32,210 nt of DNA, from contig JAZLGC010000004.1 of assembly GCA_045616125.1 (NCBI GenBank), positions 1-32,210 of the forward strand, in the 5' to 3' direction. Source of the stretch: Treponema_I sp045616125. Lineage in GTDB: Bacteria; Spirochaetota; Spirochaetia; Treponematales; Treponemataceae. Within the stretch, counting starts at the first letter, position 1. Each line of letters starts with the position of its first letter. The notes below the pieces were generated by a model, which ran no database searches, had not been told where the DNA came from, and worked only from the letters and a program-made list of their open reading frames with translations. This document shows positions 14,593 through 23,419 of the stretch, one piece after another. A program made the translations under genes and the position numbers.

Positions 14593-16053
14593 TTACAGCT
14601 CTTTTACTGCGCCGTGACCGCAGAAGATTTTCCAGTGCGGCACATGGTCAGGATCATAGGATCTGCCCGTATCTATCATATGCAGCATTTCAAGAAAAGC
14701 ATTGCGTTCTGCAGTGCTTTTTTTTGGCTCCAGGTCTACTGATGACATGAGGATTGGCGCATATTTGTTGTATTCTTTCTGAACCGGCGTCATTCCTTTC
14801 AGATTGACGAATATGTCGCCGCTGAAAGCCACATGATGTTCTTCATCAACAAGAATCAGTTCTCCCGGAACGTGTCCGCCGGCACCTTCATACACCGTAA
14901 AATGAAAATCACCGAAATCATAGGAACCCACATCCATCAGAAGCTGGCTGCCGTCGTTTTCTTTTTCCCACGGAATTTCAATTTTGCTCACATCAGGTAC
15001 CTGGTATTTGGTCAGTACCTTACAGATACCGATGTAGGGCTTATTGTTGGAGTCCTGTTCACGGGCAGAAGGTTCTCCCATCTGTTCCAGTACAAAGCAT
15101 TCTGCCGCCTTTTTGGTACAGACAATGTGGTCAAACCAGGGCAGTAGCCCGGTGTGGTCCAGGTCCGGGTGGGTGATGAGTGCTGTTTTTTCAAGACTTC
15201 TGAAATTGGGAATCAGATTTTCAAAAAGGGATAGCATTTCATCTTTGTAACAGGCATATCCGGTATCAATACACAGGTATTTTCCGTGGCTTTTCAGTAC
15301 AGAAATATTGGAGCCGCAGTCTGGTTCCACCAGAAGAATACTGTTGTCATCATCAATCTGATGTTCGGTAATGCGTGGGGTAAAGCCGGAGCCATGAGTC
15401 TGGGAAATGATGCGGGCAAAGCCGTAAATGGCATCAAATGTCTGGAACGGTGACATATTGCGGTCATCAAGGGCCTGCATGGCATAGTTTGCATTTACCA
15501 GCAGTTCCTGACGGTCTTTGTCATCAATGCTGAGCATCTGGGCAAGGCCATTAATGAACGACTCATAGAAAATAGTATTGTCAAGATACTTTTCACTGGT
15601 GTTATATGGCTGCAGTTCTGCCGGGCACAGGGGCTGAACTTCAGTCATGAACCGTGCCATATCTTTCGGGTCTTCAGCAAAGATACCCATTTTGAACTGC
15701 TGGTAGCCGGAATAGTCCTGCTGGCTGTTGATGTATGAAATATTGAACCGGTACTTTTCAATCAGGGCCAGCACTTTTGAAACCGTTCCCGGCACATCGT
15801 GAAGGGTAAATACTACCAGATAAATCTGACTTTCCTTGGGATTTTCCTGCAGATACCCTATCTCTTTCAGTTTAATTTCTGCTTCATCAAGTTTTGCCGC
15901 CTGACCTTCTGCGGTAATGAACAGGGTGTGCAGGTCAACGGCCTTGTTGTAGTTGACGCGGGTAATATTCAGGTTAAGGTCTGCCAGTACATTGCATGCT
16001 TTAAGAAATGCTCCGAACTGATCGGGCATGGTAGTGATGAATGTTCTCTCCAT
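14593..16053 (-). CDS. Double-ACT domain / metallo-beta-lactamase-fold fusion protein
   Basis: A 486-residue cytosolic protein. Residues about 1-70 (RTFITTMPDQFGAFLKACNVL...NITRVNYNK) and about 77-150 (YLVVFTLHDVPGTVSKVLALIEKYRFNISYINS) are two tandem ACT domains, the small-ligand regulatory module common in amino-acid enzymes. A helical linker (about 150-235) follows. Residues about 237-480 are a metallo-beta-lactamase fold: THPDLDHTG (294-302) is the metal motif in a variant lacking the first His of HxHxDH. Later GGHVPGEL and AFSGDIF supply further ligands. Substrate unknown; a ligand-gated hydrolase or oxygen-reducing enzyme is possible. Start at 16053 chosen because TATATT lies 6 nt upstream, as at other leaderless genes here; an ATG 15 nt upstream is the alternative. 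Confidence 0.75.
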   Translation of the reverse strand: MERTFITTMPDQFGAFLKACNVLADLNLNITRVNYNKAVDLHTLFITAEGQAAKLDEAEIKLKEIGYLQENPKESQIYLVVFTLHDVPGTVSKVLALIEKYRFNISYINSQQDYSGYQQFKMGIFAEDPKDMARFMTEVQPLCPAELQPYNTSEKYLDNTIFYESFINGLAQMLSIDDKDRQELLVNANYAMQALDDRNMSPFQTFDAIYGFARIISQTHGSGFTPRITEHQIDDDNSILLVEPDCGSNISVLKSHGKYLCIDTGYACYKDEMLSLFENLIPNFRSLEKTALITHPDLDHTGLLPWFDHIVCTKKAAECFVLEQMGEPSAREQDSNNKPYIGICKVLTKYQVPDVSKIEIPWEKENDGSQLLMDVGSYDFGDFHFTVYEGAGGHVPGELILVDEEHHVAFSGDIFVNLKGMTPVQKEYNKYAPILMSSVDLEPKKSTAERNAFLEMLHMIDTGRSYDPDHVPHWKIFCGHGAVKEL

Positions 16054-16059
16054 ACGAGT

Positions 16060-16065
16060 AATATA
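16060..16065 (-). promoter_or_regulatory. -10 element of the ACT/MBL gene, predicted leaderless
   Basis: TATATT on the minus strand, exactly 6 nt before the ATG at 16053, with no ribosome binding site between. The -35 region is T-rich but does not match well. Confidence 0.35.
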
Positions 16066-16137
16066 CATAAAAACTGACGGTAAGAAAACGATTTTGTGAT
16101 AAAATGAAATGGTTATATCTGTAAAAAGGGAAAGAAC

Positions 16138-18051
16138 ATGAAAGTACAGTCACAGATTTCACAGAAGGATTTTGTGCCTTCTGAAGGCTTTGTCAAAGAC
16201 CTGCAGAGACTGATAAAAGAAGTGGTGCTGCCGTATCAGTATGATGTATTGAATGATACAGCCAGCGATAACGGTGAAAAAAGCCACGTAATCAGAAATT
16301 TTCTGAACGCTGGAGCTGTTCTTGCAGGCAGGGATCCTGGAGATGGATTTTACGGCATGGTTTTTCAGGACAGTGATGCGGGAAAGTGGCTGGAGGCAGC
16401 CGCCTATGCTCTTACGCTGTTTCCTGATGAAGAACTGGAATCAAAGGCCGATAAGCTGATAGATATTATTGCCGCCGCCCAGGATACCGACGGCTATCTT
16501 AATACGCATTTTACCATCAAGGACCAGGACAAACGCTGGACCAACCTGTACGAAGGTCATGAACTGTATTGTTCCGGTCACCTGATTGAAGCTGCCTGCG
16601 CATATTACGAATGTACCGGTAAACGCAAACTGCTGGATGTAATGACAAAAAACGTTGAATGCATGTACCGGCACTTTCTTCATGGCGGCGATTTTGCTTT
16701 TTCTGCCTATCCGGGCCATCCTGAAGTAGAACTGGCACTGCTGAAAATGTACGACCTTACCGGCAACCGGCATTGTTTTGATCTGGCATTTCATTTTGTA
16801 GAAGAACGTGGTGTTGATCCTCAGTATTTTGAAAAAGAAGTACAGCGCAGGTCATGGTCTGTCTGGGGGTCAGATGGAAAGAATCCCAGCTATAATCAGG
16901 CCCATGCGCCGGTACGTGAGCAGAAGGATGCCGTGGGACATGCGGTACGGGCAGTGTATCTGTACACCGCCATGGCACATCTTACTCAGGCGACCGGTGA
17001 TGATACTCTGCTGGATGCCTGTAAAAACCTGTGGAACAGCATTACAAAGCGGCAGATGTATATTACCGGCGGAATCGGGTCAACTGTTTTGGGGGAGGCT
17101 TTTTCTGCCGATTACGATCTGCCTTCAGACACGGCATATTGTGAAACGTGTGCCTCAATCGGGCTCATGTTTTTTGCTTCCCGTATGCTGGAAATTGAAC
17201 CCAAGGGGGAATACGGCGACGTTCTGGAAAAGGCATTTTATAATACCGTATTAGGTGGCATGCAGGCCGATGGTAAGCGGTTCTTTTATGTAAACCCGCT
17301 GGAAGTTATACCCGGCATTGCCGGCGTTTCCCCAACACATAAACATGACCTGCCACAGCGGCCTACTTGGTACGCCTGTGCCTGCTGTCCGCCCAATGTG
17401 GCCCGCACAGTGTCATCTTTGGGAAAATATGCCTGGGGCTCAAATAAGACAACGGCTTTCTGTCATCTGTATGCTGCAGGTACTGTTAATTTTTCAAACG
17501 GCATGACTATTACCTGCAGGACAGAGTATCCCTATGGATTTACCGTTCAGTTTACGGTTGAAAAATCATGGCCGGAAAAACTGCTTGCCGTACGCATTCC
17601 CGGCTGGAGCCGGACCTGGAGCATTACCCGCATCAGAGAAGGCGAAGAATTAACGCTGGAACCTGACCTGAAAAACGGATATGTGTACCTGTCAGTACAC
17701 GAAGGTGATGTATTTACCCTGCATCTTGATGATGAGCCGTATTTTGTATATCCCTCTGCCCGGATACCCGATGTATGCGGACAGGTAGCAGTATGCCGGG
17801 GACCTTTAGTATATTGTGCAGAAGGTATAGATAATCAGGATGATGTGCTTTCTCTGAGCCTTTTTACCGGCAGAAAGCCTGAGGTGCAGGGGCATAATCT
17901 TGTGGTAAGCGGCTACCGGGAACAGGTAACTGAATCTCTGTATGTACTGGATGAGCCTGAGGGCTCTGAGACAGCGGTAACCATGATTCCGTACTATACC
18001 TGGGCAAACCGAGGAATTACCCAGATGAAGGTCTGGTTTCCAAAGAAATGA
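16138..18051 (+). CDS. GH127 beta-L-arabinofuranosidase
   Basis: A 637-residue glycoside hydrolase (formerly DUF1680) with the (alpha/alpha)6 barrel and C-terminal beta-sandwich order of GH127. The unusual Zn-thiolate active site is intact: Glu336 and Cys338 in YCETCAS, and Cys416 and Cys417 in CACCPPN. By analogy with Bifidobacterium HypBA1 (Glu338, Cys340, Cys417, Cys418), Cys416 would be the nucleophile. There is no signal peptide, so it acts in the cytoplasm on imported oligosaccharides such as those from hydroxyproline-rich plant glycoproteins or pectic side chains. Start supported by AAAGGGAAAG upstream. It heads a plus-strand string with an SGNH hydrolase 40 bp downstream, which could remove acyl groups from the same glycans. 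Confidence 0.9.
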   Translation: MKVQSQISQKDFVPSEGFVKDLQRLIKEVVLPYQYDVLNDTASDNGEKSHVIRNFLNAGAVLAGRDPGDGFYGMVFQDSDAGKWLEAAAYALTLFPDEELESKADKLIDIIAAAQDTDGYLNTHFTIKDQDKRWTNLYEGHELYCSGHLIEAACAYYECTGKRKLLDVMTKNVECMYRHFLHGGDFAFSAYPGHPEVELALLKMYDLTGNRHCFDLAFHFVEERGVDPQYFEKEVQRRSWSVWGSDGKNPSYNQAHAPVREQKDAVGHAVRAVYLYTAMAHLTQATGDDTLLDACKNLWNSITKRQMYITGGIGSTVLGEAFSADYDLPSDTAYCETCASIGLMFFASRMLEIEPKGEYGDVLEKAFYNTVLGGMQADGKRFFYVNPLEVIPGIAGVSPTHKHDLPQRPTWYACACCPPNVARTVSSLGKYAWGSNKTTAFCHLYAAGTVNFSNGMTITCRTEYPYGFTVQFTVEKSWPEKLLAVRIPGWSRTWSITRIREGEELTLEPDLKNGYVYLSVHEGDVFTLHLDDEPYFVYPSARIPDVCGQVAVCRGPLVYCAEGIDNQDDVLSLSLFTGRKPEVQGHNLVVSGYREQVTESLYVLDEPEGSETAVTMIPYYTWANRGITQMKVWFPKK

Positions 18052-18091
18052 CCGGCAAAATGTTAACAAATATAATTAAAGGAGAACATAC

Positions 18092-18817
18092 ATGAACGTA
18101 CAGGAAATACTTGCAGAATTCACTGATGAACAGCAGCAGAAAATACAGCAGGCTATGTTTGCCAATTACCTGGAACAATCCCAGGCGGAAAAAGCTCAGA
18201 AGGTAGAGCAGTTCCGCCGTCTGAATAAATTTGTGCAGAAAAAGCAGATTCTTTTTGCCGGCTCCAGCCTGATGGAACAGTTTCCCATTAACGAGATGAT
18301 GCAGGGCCTTGATATTCCCCTTGCAATTTACAACCGTGGTGTAGGAGGCTTTACAACTGCTGAAATGCAGGCGGTAATGGGTCCTTGTGTATACGATGTT
18401 GATCCTGCCTATATCTTTATCAATATTGGAACCAACGACCTGAATGAAAAAGCCTGTACTCCTGAAGTATTAAAGGAACGCTATCGTGTAATTCTTGACG
18501 GTATTAAGGAAAATTGTCCTGACGCAAATTTGTTTTTACTGGCATACTATCCGGTGAACGAAATTGTCGGCCAGAAAATGCCCTGGATGGCTCAGGTTCT
18601 TAAAGAGCGGAATAATGCAAAGATACAGGCTGCCAACTGTGCTGTACAGGAACTTGCAGCCGAGTATGATGCCCGGTATCTGGACCTGAATGCCGGAATT
18701 ACTGATGCCGATGGTAATCAGAAAGCTGAATACACCAAGGAAGGCATGCACTTTTATGCAGATGGATATAAGCAGGTTCTGGACGCATTGCTGCCGGTTT
18801 TACGTGAGTGTCGATAA
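18092..18817 (+). CDS. SGNH/GDSL-type hydrolase or esterase
   Basis: A 241-residue cytosolic protein with a polar helical N-terminal extension of about 50 residues. SGNH blocks follow: ILFAGSSLME (block I, nucleophile Ser59 where GDS would normally stand), NRGVGGFTT (block II Gly), NIGTNDLNE (block III Asn115), and GMHFYADGY near the C-terminus (block V His with Asp two turns away). The family deacylates sugars and lipids. AAAGGAG lies upstream of the ATG. Position after the GH127 gene suggests it de-esterifies plant-glycan fragments, an inference from context. Confidence 0.8.
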   Translation: MNVQEILAEFTDEQQQKIQQAMFANYLEQSQAEKAQKVEQFRRLNKFVQKKQILFAGSSLMEQFPINEMMQGLDIPLAIYNRGVGGFTTAEMQAVMGPCVYDVDPAYIFINIGTNDLNEKACTPEVLKERYRVILDGIKENCPDANLFLLAYYPVNEIVGQKMPWMAQVLKERNNAKIQAANCAVQELAAEYDARYLDLNAGITDADGNQKAEYTKEGMHFYADGYKQVLDALLPVLRECR

Positions 18818-18859
18818 TAGTATACATCTTAAGATAGATATGTCCCACTGGAGGTTGTT

Positions 18860-19513
18860 ATGGGAAAGATTATGGAAGCCCTGTTCTGCATTTTTTACCT
18901 GGTTTTCATTACGATTACAGGAATTCAGATTATTGCAAGATCATCTTCTAAAGGGAACTCCAGAAAGGAATTTCTGCTTTTTGGAATCATGTCGCTGGTT
19001 CTGGTTGGGGGCGATTCATTTCATCTGGTTCCCAGAATCCTTGTTGCCTTTAACCCGGCCGGTGATTATCACGTATCATTAGGGCTTGGCAAACTGGTAA
19101 CTTCCATTACCATGACGCTTTTTTACCTGATTATGTATTACGTGTACGGAATCCGCTATAACTGGAAAAATAAGGTTCTTGAAATCTGTATGATTCTTCT
19201 GGCTGTCTGCCGCATTGCACTCTGTCTGTTCCCTCAGAATGACTGGACTGGAGCAGCGCCGGTAATCTGGGGCGTATACCGCAATATACCGTTTACTGTC
19301 ATGGGCATCATCATGATTGTGCTGTATTTCAGGCAGCGCTCTGATAAACCTTTCCGCTGGATGTGGCTTGCCATCACCTTAAGTTATGCATTCTATATTC
19401 CGGTAGTTCTTTGGGCAGATGTGCATCCTATGATTGGTATGCTTATGCTTCCAAAAACCTGTATGTACATCTGGGCTGTAGTCATGGGTGCCCGTCTGGT
19501 TAAGAAGGACTGA
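18860..19513 (+). CDS. Multi-pass membrane protein, unknown function
   Basis: A 217-residue, very hydrophobic protein with about seven predicted membrane segments (for example MEALFCIFYLVFITITGIQII at the N-terminus and LEICMILLAVCRIALCLF in the middle). It ends in a short basic tail, RLVKKD. Conserved-looking polar pairs (GDSFHLVPR at about 51-59, and an N-x-P-F-T-V motif) sit in membrane segments. I do not recognise the family with confidence. GGAGG lies 6 nt before the ATG. It is the third gene of the plus-strand string starting at the GH127 gene, 42 bp after the SGNH gene. Confidence 0.65.
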   Translation: MGKIMEALFCIFYLVFITITGIQIIARSSSKGNSRKEFLLFGIMSLVLVGGDSFHLVPRILVAFNPAGDYHVSLGLGKLVTSITMTLFYLIMYYVYGIRYNWKNKVLEICMILLAVCRIALCLFPQNDWTGAAPVIWGVYRNIPFTVMGIIMIVLYFRQRSDKPFRWMWLAITLSYAFYIPVVLWADVHPMIGMLMLPKTCMYIWAVVMGARLVKKD

Positions 19514-19528
19514 TCCGGGTAAACGTTG

Positions 19529-19939
19529 ATGAAAACGATAACCGTAAGTGGAGCATTAATCATACGAACTAATCCTGAAACAAACCGGAAAGAACTGTTT
19601 GCTACGGCCCGTGGATACGGCGACTGGAAGGGTTGGTGGGAATTTCCCGGAGGCAAACTGGAACCGGGCGAGACACCTGAGCAGTGCATAATCCGGGAAA
19701 TCCGTGAAGAACTGGCTACTGACATAACTGCTGGTCCTGTCCTTGATGTCATTGAATATGATTACCCGGAATTTCACCTGATCATGCACTGCATTATCTG
19801 TTCCATTGTTTCAGGGAACCTGACCCTGCTGGAAGCGCAGGAAGCCCGCTGGCTCAATGCTGACACAGTACGTACTGTAAAATGGCTCCCGGCAGACCTT
19901 CAGATTCTTGATAAAGTAGAAGCGCTGCTTCGGACATAA
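19529..19939 (+). CDS. NUDIX hydrolase (MutT/NudG-like)
   Basis: A 136-residue protein with a perfect Nudix box, G-x5-E-x7-REIREEL, spanning Gly42 to Leu62, preceded by WWEFPGGKLEPGE, the phrase typical of MutT-type (d)NTP pyrophosphohydrolases. Likely role: sanitising oxidised or methylated nucleotides. I start it at the ATG at 19529; a TTG one codon upstream is in frame. The ribosome binding site is weak, and the gene follows the membrane-protein gene by 15 bp, so translation may depend on the upstream gene. Confidence 0.85.
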   Translation: MKTITVSGALIIRTNPETNRKELFATARGYGDWKGWWEFPGGKLEPGETPEQCIIREIREELATDITAGPVLDVIEYDYPEFHLIMHCIICSIVSGNLTLLEAQEARWLNADTVRTVKWLPADLQILDKVEALLRT

Positions 19940-19964
19940 TATTTTTACTTAAAGGAGTTAAAAA

Positions 19965-20621
19965 ATGAAGTTTCCGGCATCATTTACTGTAGTAAAAAAC
20001 ATGACGTATATCGCCATTATGGTGTTTGTAATCATATTCATCATGAATCTGGTTTTCAAACTCCTGCGCAATCTGCTTAATAAAGTACCTCATGGGTATG
20101 AGTTCATCTGTTATCTTTCCGCCATCGGGGTTGCTCATCATGAACTTTCACATGCACTGCTGCATATCCTTACTGGTTCAAAAGTAACCAACATTGTATT
20201 TTTCCAGAAAGATTCCAGCGATGGAACTCTCGGATACGTAGAATACATTAACCGTGGACCTAAGTTTTTACAGGGGGTTCAGAGTATTCTAGGCGGTCTG
20301 GCTCCGGTATTTACCGGCTATGTTTCATTGTACCTGATGATGACGTTATTACGACCGTACCTTCTGAACCATGGAATGTGGTATCTCATGATTCCTTTTT
20401 ATTACGTATTTGTCTGCATTTTCATTCACTGTGCATTAAGTGATACTGACTTGAAAAATATAAGAAGTGGTTTGAAAAATCCGCTGTCAATTTTGATGGT
20501 TATTGTTATTTTCTATCTGGTTATCTTCATCTGCCATATTTTCAATTATCCGCTGTTTCTGCCTGTGTACAAACTGTTTGCCCAAGTGAGACATCTGATT
20601 ATGGGGATTGCAGGAAAATAA
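19965..20621 (+). CDS. HExxH-containing membrane protein, M50-like putative metalloprotease
   Basis: A 218-residue integral membrane protein with about five hydrophobic segments. In an early segment, AIGVAHHELSHALLHILTG contains HELSH (59-63), the HExxH zinc motif in membrane-embedded context. Further on come GGLAPVFTGY (about 110-119) and CALSDTDLKNI (about 157-166), where M50-type site-2 proteases place a third metal ligand. The combination suggests an intramembrane or membrane-associated metallopeptidase. I cannot name a subfamily, and some proteins with this motif are not shown to be proteases. AAAGGAG lies upstream of the ATG. Last gene of the string; no terminator is visible before the convergent GTPase gene. 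Confidence 0.55.
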   Translation: MKFPASFTVVKNMTYIAIMVFVIIFIMNLVFKLLRNLLNKVPHGYEFICYLSAIGVAHHELSHALLHILTGSKVTNIVFFQKDSSDGTLGYVEYINRGPKFLQGVQSILGGLAPVFTGYVSLYLMMTLLRPYLLNHGMWYLMIPFYYVFVCIFIHCALSDTDLKNIRSGLKNPLSILMVIVIFYLVIFICHIFNYPLFLPVYKLFAQVRHLIMGIAGK

Positions 20622-20645
20622 ATATAAGCTGCTGCTGCCAGTCCG

Positions 20646-22574
20646 TCAGTCTTTAATGTGCTGGTAGTTGCACACTTCCTGCCAGGGAACGGTAAAGCCG
20701 GCGCCATGGCTGCAGAATACGCTGCTGGCCGGGTTTTCCAGGTCTGCATCCGGGTTGTAACCAAACTCCTGCAGCACTTCTTCAGTGTTGTGGCACAGGT
20801 CGTATCCGGCCAGTGTAAAATTCAAGATTCCCTGACCTTTGGTAAAGGCACGGACATCATTCATATAGTTCTGGGCCTCTTTAACGCTGACCCGGCCGGT
20901 CAGAGTAGCAAAACCGCCACGGTTTTCGGTCAGTTCACAGGTTCCGGCCATTTTCTGCATATCTGCCATAACACGGCCGGTACAGTTTTCCGGTACGGTA
21001 ATTTCATACTGATAGAACGGTTCCAACAGCAGGTTTTCAGCCTGCATCAGACCATGTCGGATAGCCCGGTATGTGGACTGCCGGAAGTCTCCGCCTTCCG
21101 TGTGTTTAAGATGGGCTCTACCAGCTGCAACTTCTATCTTTATATCAGTAATGGGACTACCCGTTAAGACACCGGCATGCTGCTTTTCCTGCAGATGGGT
21201 CATAATCAGCCGCTGCCAGTTGGTATCAAGCACATCAACACTCAGATTTGATTCAAACTGCATGCCGCTTCCCCGTGGCAGGGGTGTCAGTTTCAGGTGT
21301 ACTTCGGCATAATGGCGGAGTGGCTCGTAGTGTCCCACACCCATAACCGGGGCTGAGATGGTTTCACGATACGCAATTTTCCCTTCGCCAAAGCTGATAT
21401 CCAAGTTGTAACGCTCTTTTACCAGCTGGGTAAGAATTTCTGTCTGAATCTGCCCCATAAGTTTTACCTGAAACTGTTTTGTGGCCTCTGCATAGGTAAC
21501 TGCCAGTTCCGGAATTTCTTCTTCCAGCTCTTGTAATACATGGAGCATGGTGGAATCTGATACTTCTTCAGGATAGTGCACTGTGTACACCAGTGCCGGT
21601 TCTGCTGTAGGGCCTGCATCTCTTGCCAGTACAGACGTATTTCCCCAGGTTCCGCCGGCACGGGAGTTCTTCAGACCCGTTATAGTACACACCTCACCAG
21701 CTGCTGCTTCTTTTACACTTTGAAACTTATCACCGGAATACATACGGATTTCGTTGGCTTTCTCGTCCCCAAGAAAATCTTTTACGTGTAACGTGCCACC
21801 CAGCACTTTCAGGTGGGTCAGCCGGTTTCCCTGTTTGTCTTTTGAGATTTTGTACGCAATGGCTCCAAAATCAGACGGATATTTTCGTGGCAGAATGGCG
21901 GTATCAAGAATGGAAAGAAGGGTATCGATGCTCTGCATTTTCAAGGCTGACCCAAAAATGCAGGGAAACATTGACCGGTCTGAAACAGCAGACTGGATAT
22001 CGACTTCAGAAAGCGTTCCCGTATTCAGAAATTTTTCCAGAAGCATTTCATTGCTGGAAGCAATTTCTTCAAGAATAGATGCATTTTTTGGCACTAAGCT
22101 TTCGGCCGTGATATCGGTACAATCAATGATGTACGGGCTGAAAGTCTGCTGCAGCCGGTGTAACAGCTGCTCTCGGTCTGTGCCGTTCATGTCCATTTTG
22201 TTGACAAAAATGATGACCGGTATGTGATAAGACTGTAACAGGGACCAAAGGGTGCGGGTAGTGGGCTGAATGCCGTCTCCTGCGTTAATCAGGAGGATTG
22301 CTGCATCAAGAACACAGAGGGAACGCTGGATTTCAGCAAGAAAGTCGATATGACCGGGCGTATCAATAAGGGTAATGTGGTCATTCAGCTGGGCTTGTTT
22401 GGCAAAGACGGTAATACCACGGTCCCGTTCTACGGTGTTGTTGTCAAGAAATGAATTTTTACTGTCTACACGACCCATGGTGCGGATGGCACCGGTAGTA
22501 TACAGCAGTGCCTCAGAAAGGGTGGTTTTACCTGCATCAACGTGGGCCAGAATTCCGGTTATTACTTTTGCCAT
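20646..22574 (-). CDS. EF-G/Tet(M)-related translational GTPase
   Basis: A 642-residue GTPase with the domain order of ribosomal-protection proteins. G1 is AHVDAGKTT (10-18), G3 DTPGH (71-75), G4 NKMD (125-128), followed by beta-barrel, domain III, domain IV and a C-terminal alpha/beta domain. Length matches Tet(M)/Tet(O). However, the domain IV tip, which in Tet(M) reads YYSPVSTPADFR, here reads GRAHLKHTEGGDFR (485-498), as in uncharacterised EF-G-like paralogues. The C-terminus ends in a distinctive SSVFCSHGAGFTVPW motif. A ribosome-associated role is sound; tetracycline resistance is not supported. The gene lies 9 bp after the ZIP transporter gene on the same strand and has no clear ribosome binding site. 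Confidence 0.8.
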   Translation of the reverse strand: MAKVITGILAHVDAGKTTLSEALLYTTGAIRTMGRVDSKNSFLDNNTVERDRGITVFAKQAQLNDHITLIDTPGHIDFLAEIQRSLCVLDAAILLINAGDGIQPTTRTLWSLLQSYHIPVIIFVNKMDMNGTDREQLLHRLQQTFSPYIIDCTDITAESLVPKNASILEEIASSNEMLLEKFLNTGTLSEVDIQSAVSDRSMFPCIFGSALKMQSIDTLLSILDTAILPRKYPSDFGAIAYKISKDKQGNRLTHLKVLGGTLHVKDFLGDEKANEIRMYSGDKFQSVKEAAAGEVCTITGLKNSRAGGTWGNTSVLARDAGPTAEPALVYTVHYPEEVSDSTMLHVLQELEEEIPELAVTYAEATKQFQVKLMGQIQTEILTQLVKERYNLDISFGEGKIAYRETISAPVMGVGHYEPLRHYAEVHLKLTPLPRGSGMQFESNLSVDVLDTNWQRLIMTHLQEKQHAGVLTGSPITDIKIEVAAGRAHLKHTEGGDFRQSTYRAIRHGLMQAENLLLEPFYQYEITVPENCTGRVMADMQKMAGTCELTENRGGFATLTGRVSVKEAQNYMNDVRAFTKGQGILNFTLAGYDLCHNTEEVLQEFGYNPDADLENPASSVFCSHGAGFTVPWQEVCNYQHIKD

Positions 22575-22583
22575 GGGTATAGT

Positions 22584-23375
22584 TTAACCCAAAGCCACAT
22601 CAAGTACCATCATGATGCTGAATCCCAGCATGAAAAGAATGGTACCGATATTGGTATGTCCTTCTGATTCGTCGGCCATTTCGGGAACCAGTTCTTCAAT
22701 AACAACGTATATCATGGCACCGGCTGCAAAACTCAGCAGATAGGGCATAACGGGAATGATGAATGTTGAAAGAAGGATAGTCAGAAGTCCCGCAATGGGT
22801 TCCACAATGCCGGTAAGGGCACCGATCAGGAATGATTTTGTTTTGGTCAGTCCTTTGGAACGGAGTGGCATGGAGACAATGGCGCCTTCCGGAAAGTTCT
22901 GGATGGCAATACCGATGGAAAGGGCAAGAGCAGCTTCTTTGGTAATGCTGGCAGCTCCGTTGACCAGGCTGGCGTAAAGGACACCTACGGCCATACCCTC
23001 CGGAATATTGTGGAGGGCAATGGCAAAAATCATCATGGTTGTCTTTGAAAAACTGCTTTTAGGACCTTCAATGGTTTCATTGGCATGCATATGAGGTGTT
23101 ACGGTATCAAGCAGCAGCAGAAACAGCATACCAAGGCAGAAACCGATAACAGCCGGCAGAAAACTTATTTTGCCCATACCGCTTTCTGCAGCCTGATCCA
23201 AAGACGGAATCAAAAGGCTCCAGACAGAAGCGGCAATCATAACGCCGGCTGCAAAACCGGTAAGGGCTTTCTGTACCGTACCATTCAGCTCTTTTTTCAT
23301 GAACAGTACACAGGCAGCGCCCAGTGCTGTACCTACAAAAGGTATCAAAAGTCCATCAGCAATAATCTCAGTCAT
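22584..23375 (-). CDS. ZIP-family divalent metal transporter (GufA/ZupT-like)
   Basis: A 263-residue membrane protein with about eight hydrophobic segments. The paired metal-transport motifs are clear: HNIPEGMAVG in TM4 and QNFPEGAIVSMP in TM5, with the His/Glu ligands of ZIP carriers. Predicted to import Zn2+ and possibly Fe2+ or Mn2+ into the cytoplasm. A short His-containing loop (TPHMHANETIEGPK) between TM3 and TM4 may sense metal. No ribosome binding site precedes the ATG; a weak TAGTCT hexamer lies exactly 6 nt upstream. Directly followed by the translational GTPase gene. Confidence 0.88.
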   Translation of the reverse strand: MTEIIADGLLIPFVGTALGAACVLFMKKELNGTVQKALTGFAAGVMIAASVWSLLIPSLDQAAESGMGKISFLPAVIGFCLGMLFLLLLDTVTPHMHANETIEGPKSSFSKTTMMIFAIALHNIPEGMAVGVLYASLVNGAASITKEAALALSIGIAIQNFPEGAIVSMPLRSKGLTKTKSFLIGALTGIVEPIAGLLTILLSTFIIPVMPYLLSFAAGAMIYVVIEELVPEMADESEGHTNIGTILFMLGFSIMMVLDVALG

Positions 23376-23419
23376 ATCGTAAGACTACTATGATTCAAGC
23401 AGACCATACAAGGAAAAGA

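Noticed and set aside
20646..22574. Naming the GTPase a tetracycline resistance gene
   Set aside because: The domain IV loop that contacts the drug-binding site in Tet(M) is replaced, so only a translational GTPase of the same superfamily is supported.
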